A stretch of DNA of 64,000 nucleotides from Trebonia sp963767685 (GCA_963767685.1 CAVYEZ010000018.1:1054001-1118000); one strand, 5' to 3'; positions 1 through 8,351 are shown, numbered from the stretch's first letter. A program made the numbers and translations. Notes: generated by a model not told the origin, from the sequence alone.

Positions 1-1
1 T

Positions 2-469
2 CGCGGGACCATTTCCGCGCTCCAGGCCAGGGACGCGGTCACCCAAGCCGATCCGCGCGCCGACATCGTTCTCCTTGTCGATGAGATGACGGGCATGCTC
101 GGCTTCGCCCCGTCGTTGCGCCTCGGTCCCGGCCTGCGCACGCTCAGCAGCCCGGAGCTGACCGAACAAGCGCTGGTCGTGCTGCGCGAGGCGCTGTCCA
201 ACATGGCCAGGCACGCCGACGCCAGCCGGGCGGACGTGACCGTGGACGTCGACCAGGACGGGATCCTCAGCGTCATCGTGACCGACGACGGAACCGGCCT
301 ACCGCCCGGAGGCCGGCGAAGCGGCCTCCGCAATCTCGCCGACCGCGCCGCTAAGCTCGGCGGGGAGCTGCGGCTGGCCCCGGCGGAACCCGGCGCTCCG
401 CGACCGGGCACCAGGCTGGAATGGCGCGTCCCGACGGCAACCGTCCTGACCTCCGGGTCGGAAGGGTAA
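2..469 (+). CDS. Sensor histidine kinase, C-terminal part (partial)
   Basis: The reading frame is open from the first bases of the window, so the N-terminus lies outside. The visible part holds the end of a dimerisation helix (TISALQ), then an HATPase_c domain with an N-box-like REALSNMARHA and a G-box TDDGTGLP, followed by GLRNLADRA. This is the layout of NarL-system (HPK7) kinases such as DevS/DosS and NreB, which phosphorylate a LuxR-type response regulator. GAF sensor domains would be expected upstream but cannot be seen. It ends 6 bp before the convergent CoA-transferase gene. Its place beside stress-protein genes fits a redox or hypoxia sensor; that role is inferred. Confidence 0.85.
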   Translation, partial: RGTISALQARDAVTQADPRADIVLLVDEMTGMLGFAPSLRLGPGLRTLSSPELTEQALVVLREALSNMARHADASRADVTVDVDQDGILSVIVTDDGTGLPPGGRRSGLRNLADRAAKLGGELRLAPAEPGAPRPGTRLEWRVPTATVLTSGSEG

Positions 470-475
470 CCCGTC

Positions 476-1711
476 TCAGAGCCGCAGGCCGAGCGCACGG
501 CCCGCTTCGCGGAGGTCGTGGCGCACCGAGGGGTGCGCGACGTGCTCGATGATCTGCTCGGCCTGCCCGGTCACGTCGTGACCCCAGATGACGGCGGTGC
601 CCTGCTCGCTGACGATGTAGCTGTGCTGGAAGGACGTCACCGGCCCCTCGAGCCGGGGTACGACGGTGGACACGTCGGCCTTGGGGTGCCACGACGGCAC
701 CGCGATGATTGCCTGGCCGCCGGGGGAGTGGAGGGCGCCGACCACGAAGTCGGTCTGGCCGCCGAAGCCTGAGTGCACCCGGCCGCTGACCCAGGTGGCG
801 TTGGCCTGCGCGAGCAGGTCGACCTGGAGGGCGCTGTTGACCGACGCCATCCGCTTGCGCCGGGCGATCCTGGCGGGGTCGTTGACCGTCTCGGTGCGCA
901 GCATCCGGACGTCCGGGTTACGGTCTATCCAGGCGTAGAGGTCTGGGCTGCCGAACGCGAACGACGCGGTGACCGGCTGGCCGGGGTCGAGTGCGCCTGC
1001 CTTGGCCAGGCCGAGCACGCCGTCGCTGAACATCTCCGACCACACGGCCAGCCCCCGCCTGCGGTGCAGCCCGGCCAGGACTGCGTCGGGGACCGCGCCG
1101 ATGCCGGCCTGCACCGTGGCGCCGTCGCCGATGAGCGCGGCGACCCGGTCGCCGATGAGGGCCTGCGATTCCGTCGCTTGGTGCTCCGGCGGTGAAGGCA
1201 GCGGCGCGTCGGCCTCGATGGCGTAGTCGATGGCGTCGCAGGGCAGCTCCGCGTCCCCATAGGTGTACGGAACCTGCGGGTTGAGCTGCGCGATCACCAG
1301 CCCGCCGCGGGCCCGGGCCGCCTCGATCGCCGCGGGCAGGATGTTCACCTCGGTGCCGAGCGACACCGTCTCGTCCGACGACACCGACGTCTGGATCAAG
1401 ACGACGTCCGGCGGCAGGGCGCTGGCCAGCAGCGCAGGGACTAGCGACAGGCGGCAGGGAAAGTACCTCAGCCGGGCGTGCCCGCGCATGCCCGGCCCAA
1501 CGAAGGGTGACTCAAGCGTTACGCCCTCCCGGTCCGGCATTCCCGGCTGCGCGTTGAGCGCGAACAACCGGTAGCGGGCGACTGAGCCGTCCAGCACGGC
1601 CAGGGCCCGCCACGGGGTGGCGAAATTGCCGCCGGCCACGACTCGCGGGGTATCGGGCAGCGCGCCGAGTGCGATCGCCAGTTGCCGTTCAGACACGACT
1701 CGCATCGCCAT
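476..1711 (-). CDS. Acetyl-CoA hydrolase/transferase family protein
   Basis: 411 residues, full length for the acetyl-CoA hydrolase/4-hydroxybutyrate CoA-transferase family, which moves CoA between acyl groups or hydrolyses acyl-CoA. Family features visible are QAGIGAVPDAVLAGL in the middle, a glutamate in RTETVNDPARI, GFGGQTDFVVGA, and the C-terminal GPVTSFQHSYIVSEQG. Two starts are possible (1711 or 1705). It overlaps the end of the upstream PPOX gene by 23 nt, so the two are probably cotranscribed and translationally coupled. The substrate cannot be told. Together with a PPOX protein and stress genes it may serve fermentative carbon use under low oxygen; that is inference. Confidence 0.85.
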   Translation of the reverse strand: MAMRVVSERQLAIALGALPDTPRVVAGGNFATPWRALAVLDGSVARYRLFALNAQPGMPDREGVTLESPFVGPGMRGHARLRYFPCRLSLVPALLASALPPDVVLIQTSVSSDETVSLGTEVNILPAAIEAARARGGLVIAQLNPQVPYTYGDAELPCDAIDYAIEADAPLPSPPEHQATESQALIGDRVAALIGDGATVQAGIGAVPDAVLAGLHRRRGLAVWSEMFSDGVLGLAKAGALDPGQPVTASFAFGSPDLYAWIDRNPDVRMLRTETVNDPARIARRKRMASVNSALQVDLLAQANATWVSGRVHSGFGGQTDFVVGALHSPGGQAIIAVPSWHPKADVSTVVPRLEGPVTSFQHSYIVSEQGTAVIWGHDVTGQAEQIIEHVAHPSVRHDLREAGRALGLRL

Positions 1712-2132
1712 CTCCTGTCATCCGCGGGGCGGCGAGGCGCCGGCCGTTCACGATCGTGGGCGAGATCCGGATGAAGTGGTCGCGTTTGCCGGGTGCCCAG
1801 GGGACCAGGCCGACCTGCTCGAGGCGGCGGACCTCGGCGGCGTCGGTTACCGCCTCGGAGTACCCGACGATGGTCACGCTCCAGGCCGCGTGGGCGGCGG
1901 TGTTGACGCTGTCGGCCTCGAAGGCGACGACGGCGCCGCGGGTGGCGGCGGCGAGCTTGCCGCTCGCGTCGGTCCTGATGATGATGTCGCCGCCGTGCAG
2001 CGCGAAGTTGACGAGCTCGACGGCGGGCAGCGCCTGCCTGGTGTAGACGATCCTGCCCACGGGCACCTGTCCCACCAGCCGCAGGCACTCTTCCCGTGAC
2101 AGGTTCTCAAGGGTGGTGCCGTTGCAGTCCAT
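1689..2132 (-). CDS. Pyridoxamine 5'-phosphate oxidase-family (PPOX) flavin-binding protein
   Basis: 147 residues from the ATG at 2132. The N-terminus (LSREECLRLVGQVPVGRIVY) and the following split-barrel pattern (ALPAVELVNFALHGGDIIIRT, then FEADSV) match the small PPOX/FMN-binding proteins abundant in actinobacteria, including several in the mycobacterial dormancy regulon. Such proteins bind FMN, F420 or heme; the ligand is not decidable here. An upstream in-frame GTG (VTGILHG) is a possible alternative start. Two palindromic boxes lie 36-71 bp upstream. First gene of a two-gene unit with the CoA-transferase. Confidence 0.8.
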   Translation of the reverse strand: MDCNGTTLENLSREECLRLVGQVPVGRIVYTRQALPAVELVNFALHGGDIIIRTDASGKLAAATRGAVVAFEADSVNTAAHAAWSVTIVGYSEAVTDAAEVRRLEQVGLVPWAPGKRDHFIRISPTIVNGRRLAAPRMTGDGDASRV

Positions 2133-2167
2133 ACCATGCAGGATGCCGGTGACCGGGGCCGCGCGCG

Positions 2168-2203
2168 GAGGGCACAAGGTCCCTAACTCGCGGGCCCCTT
2201 GGC
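2168..2203. promoter_or_regulatory. Pair of DosR-like palindromic boxes upstream of the PPOX gene
   Basis: Two palindromes with the same geometry: GGGCA-CAAG-GTCCC at 2168-2181 and GGGCC-CCTT-GGCCC at 2190-2203. The spacing (5-bp arms, 4-bp centre) is that of the DosR/DevR box GGGAC-TWWA-GTCCC. Their place just upstream of the leftward PPOX/CoA-transferase unit suits an activator. Assignment to a DosR-like regulator is inference. Confidence 0.45.
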
Positions 2204-2366
2204 CCGGTGACTCAGGGTGTCGCTGAGTCGTCGAAGACCCGGGCCGCGTAGGCCGCCGCCTGGCTTGCCATCGCGACCACCTCAACCAGCCATTACTTCC
2301 GTGCGCGGGATGCTCGACACCAGAATTCCTGACTCCCAGCCTAGGCCGGTTTCTGCATCTGGCAAC

Positions 2367-2379
2367 GGACGTTAGTCCC
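2367..2379. promoter_or_regulatory. DosR-like box upstream of the universal stress gene
   Basis: GGAC-GTTA-GTCCC, a slightly imperfect palindrome with the same 4-bp centre as the boxes at 2168-2203 and 8465-8478. It lies about 110 bp before the stress-protein start. The rest of the 2133-2490 intergenic region shows no gene. Confidence 0.4.
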
Positions 2380-2490
2380 GGTCAAATCGGGGCCGACGGC
2401 CCTGCACCAGAGGATGTGCGCCCCTGAACGGCGACGGCCCGGCGGCCTAGCGTCGTAGGTGAAGATACCGGTCAGCGGAGGGAGAAGAAG

Positions 2491-2931
2491 ATGCCAGGGA
2501 TCATCGTTGGTATCGACGGCTCAGACCGTTCACGCCAGGCCCTTGAGTGGGCCGTCAACGAGGCGGCGGTCCGGCACGCGCCGCTTACCGTGCTCACCGT
2601 CAGCGAGCCGTTCGCCGGAGGATACTGGGGCGGCCCAGTCTTCCCGGCGGACCTCGACCGTACCAAGCAGGCAAAAGAAGCGGCGCAGGTAGAGACGGAC
2701 AAGGTGCTTGCGAACATCGACGAGGGCGGCAAGCCAACGTCGGTCACCGTGCGGGCCGTCACCGGCATCCCCGCCGAGGAGCTCCTGCGCGCGTCCGCCG
2801 GCGCGGACATGGTCGTCGTCGGCTCCCGCGGGGCCGGCGGGTTCAAGCGGCTCCTGCTGGGCTCGGTCAGCAGCCACATCGCGCACCATGCCCACTGCCC
2901 GGCCGTCGTGATTCCCACCGATAACGCGTGA
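2491..2931 (+). CDS. Universal stress protein (UspA family)
   Basis: 146 residues, single Usp domain. The N-terminal strand IIVGIDGSDRS and the C-terminal ATP-binding signature VVGSRGAGGFKRLLLGSVS (G-x2-G-x9-G-S/T) are both present, so this is the ATP-binding class. A strong RBS (GGAGGGAGAAGAAG) precedes the ATG. It is followed after 28 bp by a CBS-BON gene and then a terminator, giving a two-gene operon. ATP-binding Usp proteins with CBS proteins are typical members of hypoxia/dormancy regulons in actinobacteria. Confidence 0.93.
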   Translation: MPGIIVGIDGSDRSRQALEWAVNEAAVRHAPLTVLTVSEPFAGGYWGGPVFPADLDRTKQAKEAAQVETDKVLANIDEGGKPTSVTVRAVTGIPAEELLRASAGADMVVVGSRGAGGFKRLLLGSVSSHIAHHAHCPAVVIPTDNA

Positions 2932-2959
2932 CCCGCATAGCGGTACAGGAAGGACAGCC

Positions 2960-3628
2960 ATGAATTCCACTGTCAAGGACGTGATGAGTACCCATATTTG
3001 CGCCGTCAGGGAGGGCGCCTCGTTCAAGGAGATCGCCACCAGGCTGCACGAGCTGCGGGTCAGCGCGTTCCCGGTCATCGACCTCGACGGCACGGTCATC
3101 GGGGTGGTCTCCGAGGCCGACTTGCTGCCCAAGGAAGCGCTTGAAGGCACTGTCCTCAGCGTGCTCCACTCCCTGGGACACTCCCGCGAGCAGTCGAAGA
3201 TCACCGCGGTGACCGCCGCCGACCTGATGACCAAGCCCGCCGTGACCATCGGCCCCGACGAGCCGGTGACCCACGCGGCCCGCCTGATGTACTCCAGGAA
3301 GGTCAAGCGGCTCCCGGTCACCAACGACGACGGAAGGCTGATTGGCCTCGTGACCCGCGCCGACGTGCTCAGCGTGTACCGTCGGCCCGACACCGAGATA
3401 CAGCGCGCGATCGCCGAGGACCTCATCCTGGACACGTTCCTCTGCGACCCGGCCAGGTTCACCGTCACGGTCACGGACGGCATCGTCACCATCGAGGGCA
3501 CCCCGGAAAACGCCGCCGTCGGCCACGACATCATCAATGACGCCAGGCACGTGGAGGGCGTCGTCGCGGTCCGTGACCGGCTCGCCTACCCGCACGACGC
3601 GCCGCACAGCCCCGGTCCGCTCTTCTGA
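2960..3628 (+). CDS. CBS-pair and BON domain protein
   Basis: 222 residues. A tandem CBS pair spans roughly residues 1-140 (VKDVMSTHICAVREG; second copy AADLMTKPAVTIGPDEPV), followed by a BON domain at about 150-210 (FTVTVTDGIVTIEGTPEN). CBS pairs bind adenosyl ligands and BON domains are thought to bind lipid or act in stress. The CBS part resembles Hrp1 of the DosR regulon. The last 13 codons lie inside the 54-bp direct repeat whose second copy is at 6298-6351. A strong terminator follows. RBS: CAGGAAGGACAGCC. Confidence 0.92.
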   Translation: MNSTVKDVMSTHICAVREGASFKEIATRLHELRVSAFPVIDLDGTVIGVVSEADLLPKEALEGTVLSVLHSLGHSREQSKITAVTAADLMTKPAVTIGPDEPVTHAARLMYSRKVKRLPVTNDDGRLIGLVTRADVLSVYRRPDTEIQRAIAEDLILDTFLCDPARFTVTVTDGIVTIEGTPENAAVGHDIINDARHVEGVVAVRDRLAYPHDAPHSPGPLF

Positions 3629-3649
3629 GCGCACTCTCGGGCTTCGTGC
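3596..3649. repeat. 54-bp direct repeat, copy A
   Basis: Matches 6298-6351 in 51 of 54 positions, same orientation. This copy covers the final codons and stop of the CBS-BON gene plus about 20 bp. The two copies bracket 2.65 kb that interrupts an otherwise coherent stress-gene cluster, so they may be the target duplication or att-like ends of an insertion. Confidence 0.8.
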
Positions 3650-3668
3650 GGGCCGGACACGCAGCAAA

Positions 3669-3702
3669 AAAGGGGCAGCGGTGACGCCACCGCGGCCCCT
3701 TT
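3669..3702 (+). terminator. Rho-independent terminator after the Usp/CBS operon
   Basis: Hairpin with arms AAAGGGGC-a-GCGGTG and CACCGC-g-GCCCCTTT around a 4-nt loop; the A run before and T run after make it work in both directions. Confidence 0.85.
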
Positions 3703-3803
3703 ATGCGTGCCGTCACCGTAGCTGTCGCCCGCTGCCCGAGCTGCCCGAAGGCCGGCCAGGGTAACGACCGAGCCGTGGCAGTCAGCCGCTTCCGTTCGGA
3801 TAA

Positions 3804-4121
3804 TCCGCCGCGTCTCCCGAACGAGGGTATTGGACCTCTATTCTGGTCCCCTTCGACGACAAGGACGTCCGGTTCGCTCACGCCCTCATCGAGGGTGACC
3901 TGATCGACCTCGACACGCTGGAGAGCCGGGTCGGCACGCTGACTGCCCGCCCTGCAGTCATCGACCGCATCCGGGCCTGGATCGTCGGCATGCGAGCCCA
4001 ATATCCGCGGGCGAGGATCGCCCATCTGCATGAGCTGGGTTCAGAAAGCCGGTCAGGCCAAACCCGTGAGCAGCCACTGCCCGCGCTATCGGGGCAGTGG
4101 CCGCCTGGGGATTGCGGTTAG
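3804..4121 (+). pseudogene. Open frame without a start codon, unrecognised
   Basis: After the TAA at 3801 the frame stays open for 105 codons with protein-like composition (VPFDDKDVRFAHALIEGD, then DLDTLESRVGTL, WIVGMRAQYPRARIAHL). No ATG or GTG occurs before an internal ATG at 3990. It looks like the 3' remnant of a gene whose start was lost at the insertion junction. I do not recognise the family. It lies inside the repeat-bracketed insert. Confidence 0.35.
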
Positions 4122-4592
4122 AAGCCGTCAGGGACCTCATCGGGGAGGTACCACCCAACCTGCGGTTCGTGGCCCTTATCGATGATCTGCGGTTCGCGAG
4201 AAGAATCCGCCGCACCCCGGTAGTGGTGCCAGGTCATCCCCTCGTCGGGGAAGAGGGCAGCCGGGCCGCCGCAGCGGCGGCAGCGCGGCTCGGGGTCGCC
4301 GATGTCCGGGAGGGCGTCCTGACTGGCCGGGACGGCCTGGAAGGCGATCTCGAACGCGACGGGGTCGATCATGCTCAAGAACGCGAGCGCCGCTTGCATC
4401 TCCTGCGCGGTCGCCCGGTTGAGCCGGTCCGCCCGGTTGCGGGCCTCGGCGTCCAAGTCCGGGTGCGCTTCGCGGACTTGGAGGGGGATGATTGTTGACA
4501 GGGCGTCCTCCAGTTGCTGCTGGTAGGGGGTCTAGGGCCGCCCTGGCGTTGTAGTCGCCTCGGCGGCCCGCCTGTGTCCAGGCTGCTGTCAC
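4118..4592 (-). pseudogene. Frameshifted small protein with a CxxC motif
   Basis: Two overlapping frames join into one protein of about 157 residues: the GTG at 4592 gives VTAAWTQAGRRGDYNARAAL, and the other frame gives YQQQLEDALSTIIPL through CRRCGGPAALFPDEG, WHHYRG and a short C-terminus. The join falls at a run of five G (4526-4530 on the plus strand); one base too many breaks the frame. This kind of protein is, to my recollection, common in actinomycete accessory regions without known function. An AT-rich TATAAA lies directly upstream of the start. Decay and sequencing error are both possible. Confidence 0.55.
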
Positions 4593-5426
4593 AGTTTATA
4601 TGAACTTCTATTTCATGTCACTGGACAAATAGGACTGGTTATCGAGCTGTTTTTTGAACAGCACTGTCCTCGGGATCCTGTCGCGACCTTCCGGCCCAGC
4701 CTTAGCAGTTCCGAAGGCGAACAGTTCCGGTGTGACCCCACCCCGTCCCCGTCGAGGGCTCGCAACTGCCCTGTACCTTTCGCCGTGCAGATGCCCCGGC
4801 AGACCTTCGGCGCGTAGACCGCGAGTGAGGCGACGGCCTCCGGTCCATTCCCGCCTTGGCCAAGTCAGCTGCTGATGCGCGCACTAGACCGCGGTTTCCG
4901 GGGCGGCCTGGGCGCCGCCGTGCGGGAGGGCGCGGGCCGCGTCCTTCTCGTCCAGTAAAGGTTTCCGTCGGCTGGCGTTCCGGGGTTGCAGGTTGGTGCA
5001 GGTGGTTCGCTCGCGACTGCGCGGTTGCGGTCTCCTGCGGCTGTGCGCTCGCGGCCCTTGCCCGTTCCTTCCGCTCCAGGCGCGGGGCGCCTTCCGCTCC
5101 CGGGAACAGGCAAGGGCCGGAAAGGCCGTCATGCGGGTATCCGCGGGTGTGCCGGTGAGTGGCTGGGGTGGTCCGGGGACTGACGGTCGGCGTCCCTGCG
5201 CCTGTTGCAGCCGTTGCCCCGAGACCGCGCCACGGGGGCGCCGCCGCGGACGCGGGCAGCGTCGCGCTCAGCGCGCCCGCCATCGCCCGCTCGCAGGCGA
5301 AGTGGTGCCGTAGTTCTTCCCGGTAGCGGTGTACGAGGAGCAGCGCGCAGTCGGTGTCTGCGCAGGACCTACGGAGATAGCACAATTGAGTAACGTTAAT
5401 CGTAAAGTGCTACTAAGGTGTGACTC
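4593..5426. other. Long stretch without a recognisable gene
   Basis: About 830 bp. Overlapping open frames exist on both strands (the longest leftward one spans 4702-5385), but their composition is dominated by Arg, Pro and Ala and none shows a family motif. The last 40 bp are AT-rich (TTGAG, AACGTT, TACTAA) and probably hold the promoter of the HEPN gene. Confidence 0.5.
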
Positions 5427-6020
5427 ATGCCATCGTCCTCCCTGAGCACCTGGGCTTCCGCCCGCACCGACCGGGTCAGGCGCCTGCGGGCTGCCCACCA
5501 GGCGCTCGGCGGGACCGGGCCCGGGCGGCGCTGGGTAACCGGCGAACTGAACCAGGCACTGATCTTGCGCCTGGCCAGCGAGTTTCAAGGTTTCGCCCGA
5601 GACCTGCACGACGAGGCGGGGGTGTTCGTCGCCCGGTGCGTCGCGCCCGGGAACCCTCGGGTGCAAGCCAGCCTGCGTATCCCGTATACGTTCAACCGCA
5701 AGCTGAACCAGGGGAACGCCGATCCTGGCACGCTCGGCAGTGACTTCGGCTTGTTCGGGATTACCCTCTGGGCCGAGCTGCAGGCCAGGTTCCAGGACCG
5801 CGCGAAGGACTGGAACTACAAGCTGGCTGCCCTGAACATGGCTCGCAACGGCATCGTTCACGACGATGCCGCCAAGATCGCCAGGGTTCAGGCGGACGGC
5901 TGGCCGTTCACCCTCAGATCGGTTGACCGCTGGAAAGGAGCGCTGGATGGGCTTGCCCGTGGCATCGACACGGTCGTGTGCGGGCAGCTTAAACTCGAGT
6001 ACGGGACATCGCCTTGGTAG
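5427..6020 (+). CDS. HEPN-domain protein, putative RNase toxin
   Basis: 197 residues, helical. An N-terminal helix pair (LNQALILRLASEFQGFARDLHDEA) precedes a C-terminal helix containing MARNGIVHDD, which holds the HEPN active-site motif R140-x4-H145 with the usual Asn/Asp next to it. HEPN proteins of this size (RiboL-PSP-HEPN-like) act as metal-independent RNases in toxin-antitoxin, abortive-infection and other defence systems. The ATG follows AAGGTGTGACTC. A 62-residue gene starts 8 bp after the stop, as expected for a two-gene toxin/antitoxin or regulatory pair. The locus lies inside the 54-bp repeat-bracketed insert. The family call rests on motif and helix pattern only. Confidence 0.6.
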   Translation: MPSSSLSTWASARTDRVRRLRAAHQALGGTGPGRRWVTGELNQALILRLASEFQGFARDLHDEAGVFVARCVAPGNPRVQASLRIPYTFNRKLNQGNADPGTLGSDFGLFGITLWAELQARFQDRAKDWNYKLAALNMARNGIVHDDAAKIARVQADGWPFTLRSVDRWKGALDGLARGIDTVVCGQLKLEYGTSPW

Positions 6021-6028
6021 GAGACGAA

Positions 6029-6217
6029 ATGAGCACTTTGCCGGTGATCGGCACGCACGTGCGCGTGCCGTGGGGTGCGGGGAGCGCCGAGGGTGATGTC
6101 GTTGACGCCTATGACTCTGGTTTCGGGGCACAGGTCGTCGTCGCTGTCCTCCTCGAGGGTGTCGACGAGCCCATGACCGTCACCTTCCACGCATCAGCCG
6201 TGGAACTAGCCGCATGA
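6029..6217 (+). CDS. Small protein cotranscribed with the HEPN gene
   Basis: 62 residues starting at ATG 6029 with RBS TAGGAGACG. Predicted to be all-beta: alternating hydrophobic pattern in THVRVPWGAG, EGDVVDAY, AQVVVAVLLEG and MTVTFHASAVELA, like a small SH3-like or Tudor-like barrel. I do not recognise a named family. The short gap to the HEPN gene suggests cotranslation and perhaps a protein partner or antitoxin. A diverged piece of its 5' end recurs at 9574-9612. Confidence 0.65.
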   Translation: MSTLPVIGTHVRVPWGAGSAEGDVVDAYDSGFGAQVVVAVLLEGVDEPMTVTFHASAVELAA

Positions 6218-6297
6218 GCGGCTACTGCGCCAACAGCACTTTTACCAGCGGTTCGAGCGCCCACGCGTCTCCGGCGGGTTCGACGTTCCAGATGCCC

Positions 6298-6351
6298 GAC
6301 GTGCCGCGCAGCCCCGGTCCGCTCTTCTGAGCGCACTCTCGGGCCTCGTGC
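6298..6351. repeat. 54-bp direct repeat, copy B
   Basis: Second copy of the repeat at 3596-3649. Read in the same frame as copy A it would encode a related C-terminus (ending SPGPLF), but no gene body precedes it. The terminator that follows copy A is absent here; only a weak GGCGAC/GTCGCC hairpin (6361-6381) follows. Confidence 0.8.
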
Positions 6352-6458
6352 CCGCCAGACGGCGACCTCCGTAAAGTCGCCGGTCCGGGCGGACGTAACG
6401 CCTTCGCACGCCACCCGGGCCGACTCGATGACCGCCAGGACGCGGTCGTTCCTGCGTG

Positions 6459-8351
6459 TTACTTCTGGCCGGCGGGCTCCGGCCTAGCTTCGGGTTGGCC
6501 GGCTGCCTGGTTGTCCCCGCCCCGCCAGATGAGCCGGTGCAGGGGTATCCAGCGCGGTATGTCGCGCAGGCCGGGGATGAACGGCACGAGGAGCAGTAGC
6601 AGGGTTCCCAGGCCGGTCATGTAGATCGCGATCAGGTCCACGTTGGTGGAGTTCTCCCAGCCGGGCACGTGGTACCAGAGCTGGTACAGCCACAGCCACG
6701 GCTGGCCGGGGTAGCTGCCGGTTTCATTCATGACGCCCCACTGGTCGCCGGTGAGGTTCATGGACTGCGCGAGGTTCGCGTAGTACTGGCCGTCCTCAAG
6801 GAACAGCAGCGGCTTGGTGTAGTCGTTCCCGTAGAACTGGCGCTGGGCGAGCAGGTCGGTGTCGATCGCGCCGCCGCGGGCGAGGGTCAGCTCGGAGGCC
6901 AGCAAGACCGGGACGGGCCCGTCGTTGGCCGGCGGGACGACCGGGTTGCCGTTGGTGAACTTGACCTTGGTGACTGCGTTCCCGTAGTTGGTGGCCCACT
7001 TCTGCTGCTGGGCCGGGCTGGCCGCCTTGTAGGTGGCGAGCGCGGCGGCGAGCGCCGGGTCCGTTGGCGCCGTCGTCGACAGCGGCGACAGGACGAAGGT
7101 CTGCGCCGGGTCGACCGGCTGGGTCACCCCGAACCAGTTCGCCGGGGCGAACCCCTCGCTTTGCGGGGTGCCGTTGGTGTTGTAGGGCGGCCCGTAGGTC
7201 GCGGTCAGGCTGGTGCCGTCGAGCTCGGACGCGGCGGTGCCCAGGAAGTCGGCGGGCGCGACCTGCGCCCAGCTCTGCACGGTGACCGGGGGGACGTCGG
7301 GCGACGACAGCACCCCGGCCAGGCCGAACGTCAGGATCAGCACGACCAGCCCGGCGATGGTCCCTTCCTTGAGGATGTCGTAACGCCTGGTGGGGCCGCG
7401 CCACGCCGCCGTGTCGGCGGCGTTGGCCGCGCGCCGTTCGGCGGCGGTGCCCAGCCACGAGCGCGGGTTGGCGGCGTTGAACCGCGGCCTGGCGGACTCG
7501 ATCGGGTGGCTGACGCCGCGCACCCTGACCATCAACACGTGGGCGCCGACCAGCGCGATCAGGATGATCGGGATCAGCACCACGTGCCAGAGCAGCATCT
7601 GGCCGGAGTTCATCAGGTTGAAGAAGGCGCCCACGCCCATCGCGTTGAACGCGTCCTTGCCGTTGGTCGCGATCCACTGGGAGTCGAAGTTCGACTGCGA
7701 CAAGTACCCGGTGAAGCACTCCACGACCGAGGCGACGAAGGCGACCATGCCGGTGATCCAGGTCAGCGCCCGCCGCCCGCGCCAGGCCGCCATCCAGAAC
7801 TTGCCCCACAGGTGGATGACCATGAAGGCCATGAACATCTCCACGCTCCACAGGTGGAGGCTGTTGCAGAAGTGGCCGACCGGATTCGTGTGCCACCAGT
7901 CGGTGCCGCCGACCGCGATGACGAAGCCGCTGACGATCGCCACGGCCAGCGCGGCCAGCGTGGCCACGCCGAAGACGTACACCCACGAGGCGACGTACGC
8001 GGGCTGCCGGTCGGGCAGTAGCTTGTTCGGGGGCAGCAGCCTGAGCCCGAGCCGTCGCACCCGGGACGTCCACATCCGGGCATCCTCCTCGGACCCGGCA
8101 TACACGGCCGGCACCTCTGGCGCCGGTGCTTCCGGCTCTGCGGCCGCGGCGGGAATGTTGTCGCCGGCGTCACGCCTCTTACGGTGACCGGGGAACGGCA
8201 GCAGCAGGGCCACGCCGAAGATGGCGACCATGACCGCGATCAGCACGAGGTTCGCCACCGAGATCGTGAAAATTGACCAGTTCAGGTAACTGCCTGGCTG
8301 GTTCAGGTTGGTTGCTTCGGGACCAAGCCACGTCACAGCTAGGATGCTCAA
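6459..8351 (-). CDS. Di-heme cytochrome b (QcrB-like)
   Basis: 630 residues. A TTG start at 8351 is chosen because GGAGG lies 6 nt upstream; upstream open frame lacks family features. The N-terminal domain has heme-ligand pairs H166/H180 and H256/H271 (spacing 14 and 15, as in cytochrome b), four to five membrane helices around residues 25-300, a further helix near the middle, a long soluble loop, and a final helix (IYMTGLGTLLLLLVPFIPG). Integral membrane quinol-oxidising subunit by family. No Rieske or cytochrome c gene is adjacent, so this is a stand-alone paralog, not the main bc1 operon. Divergent from the Acg-type gene, sharing a palindromic box. Confidence 0.85.
   Translation of the reverse strand: MSILAVTWLGPEATNLNQPGSYLNWSIFTISVANLVLIAVMVAIFGVALLLPFPGHRKRRDAGDNIPAAAAEPEAPAPEVPAVYAGSEEDARMWTSRVRRLGLRLLPPNKLLPDRQPAYVASWVYVFGVATLAALAVAIVSGFVIAVGGTDWWHTNPVGHFCNSLHLWSVEMFMAFMVIHLWGKFWMAAWRGRRALTWITGMVAFVASVVECFTGYLSQSNFDSQWIATNGKDAFNAMGVGAFFNLMNSGQMLLWHVVLIPIILIALVGAHVLMVRVRGVSHPIESARPRFNAANPRSWLGTAAERRAANAADTAAWRGPTRRYDILKEGTIAGLVVLILTFGLAGVLSSPDVPPVTVQSWAQVAPADFLGTAASELDGTSLTATYGPPYNTNGTPQSEGFAPANWFGVTQPVDPAQTFVLSPLSTTAPTDPALAAALATYKAASPAQQQKWATNYGNAVTKVKFTNGNPVVPPANDGPVPVLLASELTLARGGAIDTDLLAQRQFYGNDYTKPLLFLEDGQYYANLAQSMNLTGDQWGVMNETGSYPGQPWLWLYQLWYHVPGWENSTNVDLIAIYMTGLGTLLLLLVPFIPGLRDIPRWIPLHRLIWRGGDNQAAGQPEARPEPAGQK

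Noticed and set aside
2389..2403. GGGCC-GAC-GGCCC as another DosR-like box
   Set aside because: The centre is 3 bp, not 4, so the half-site spacing differs from the other boxes.
4702..5385. 227-codon leftward open frame as a gene
   Set aside because: Composition is Arg/Pro/Ala noise typical of high-GC shadow frames after the first 40 codons, and no RBS or motif supports it.
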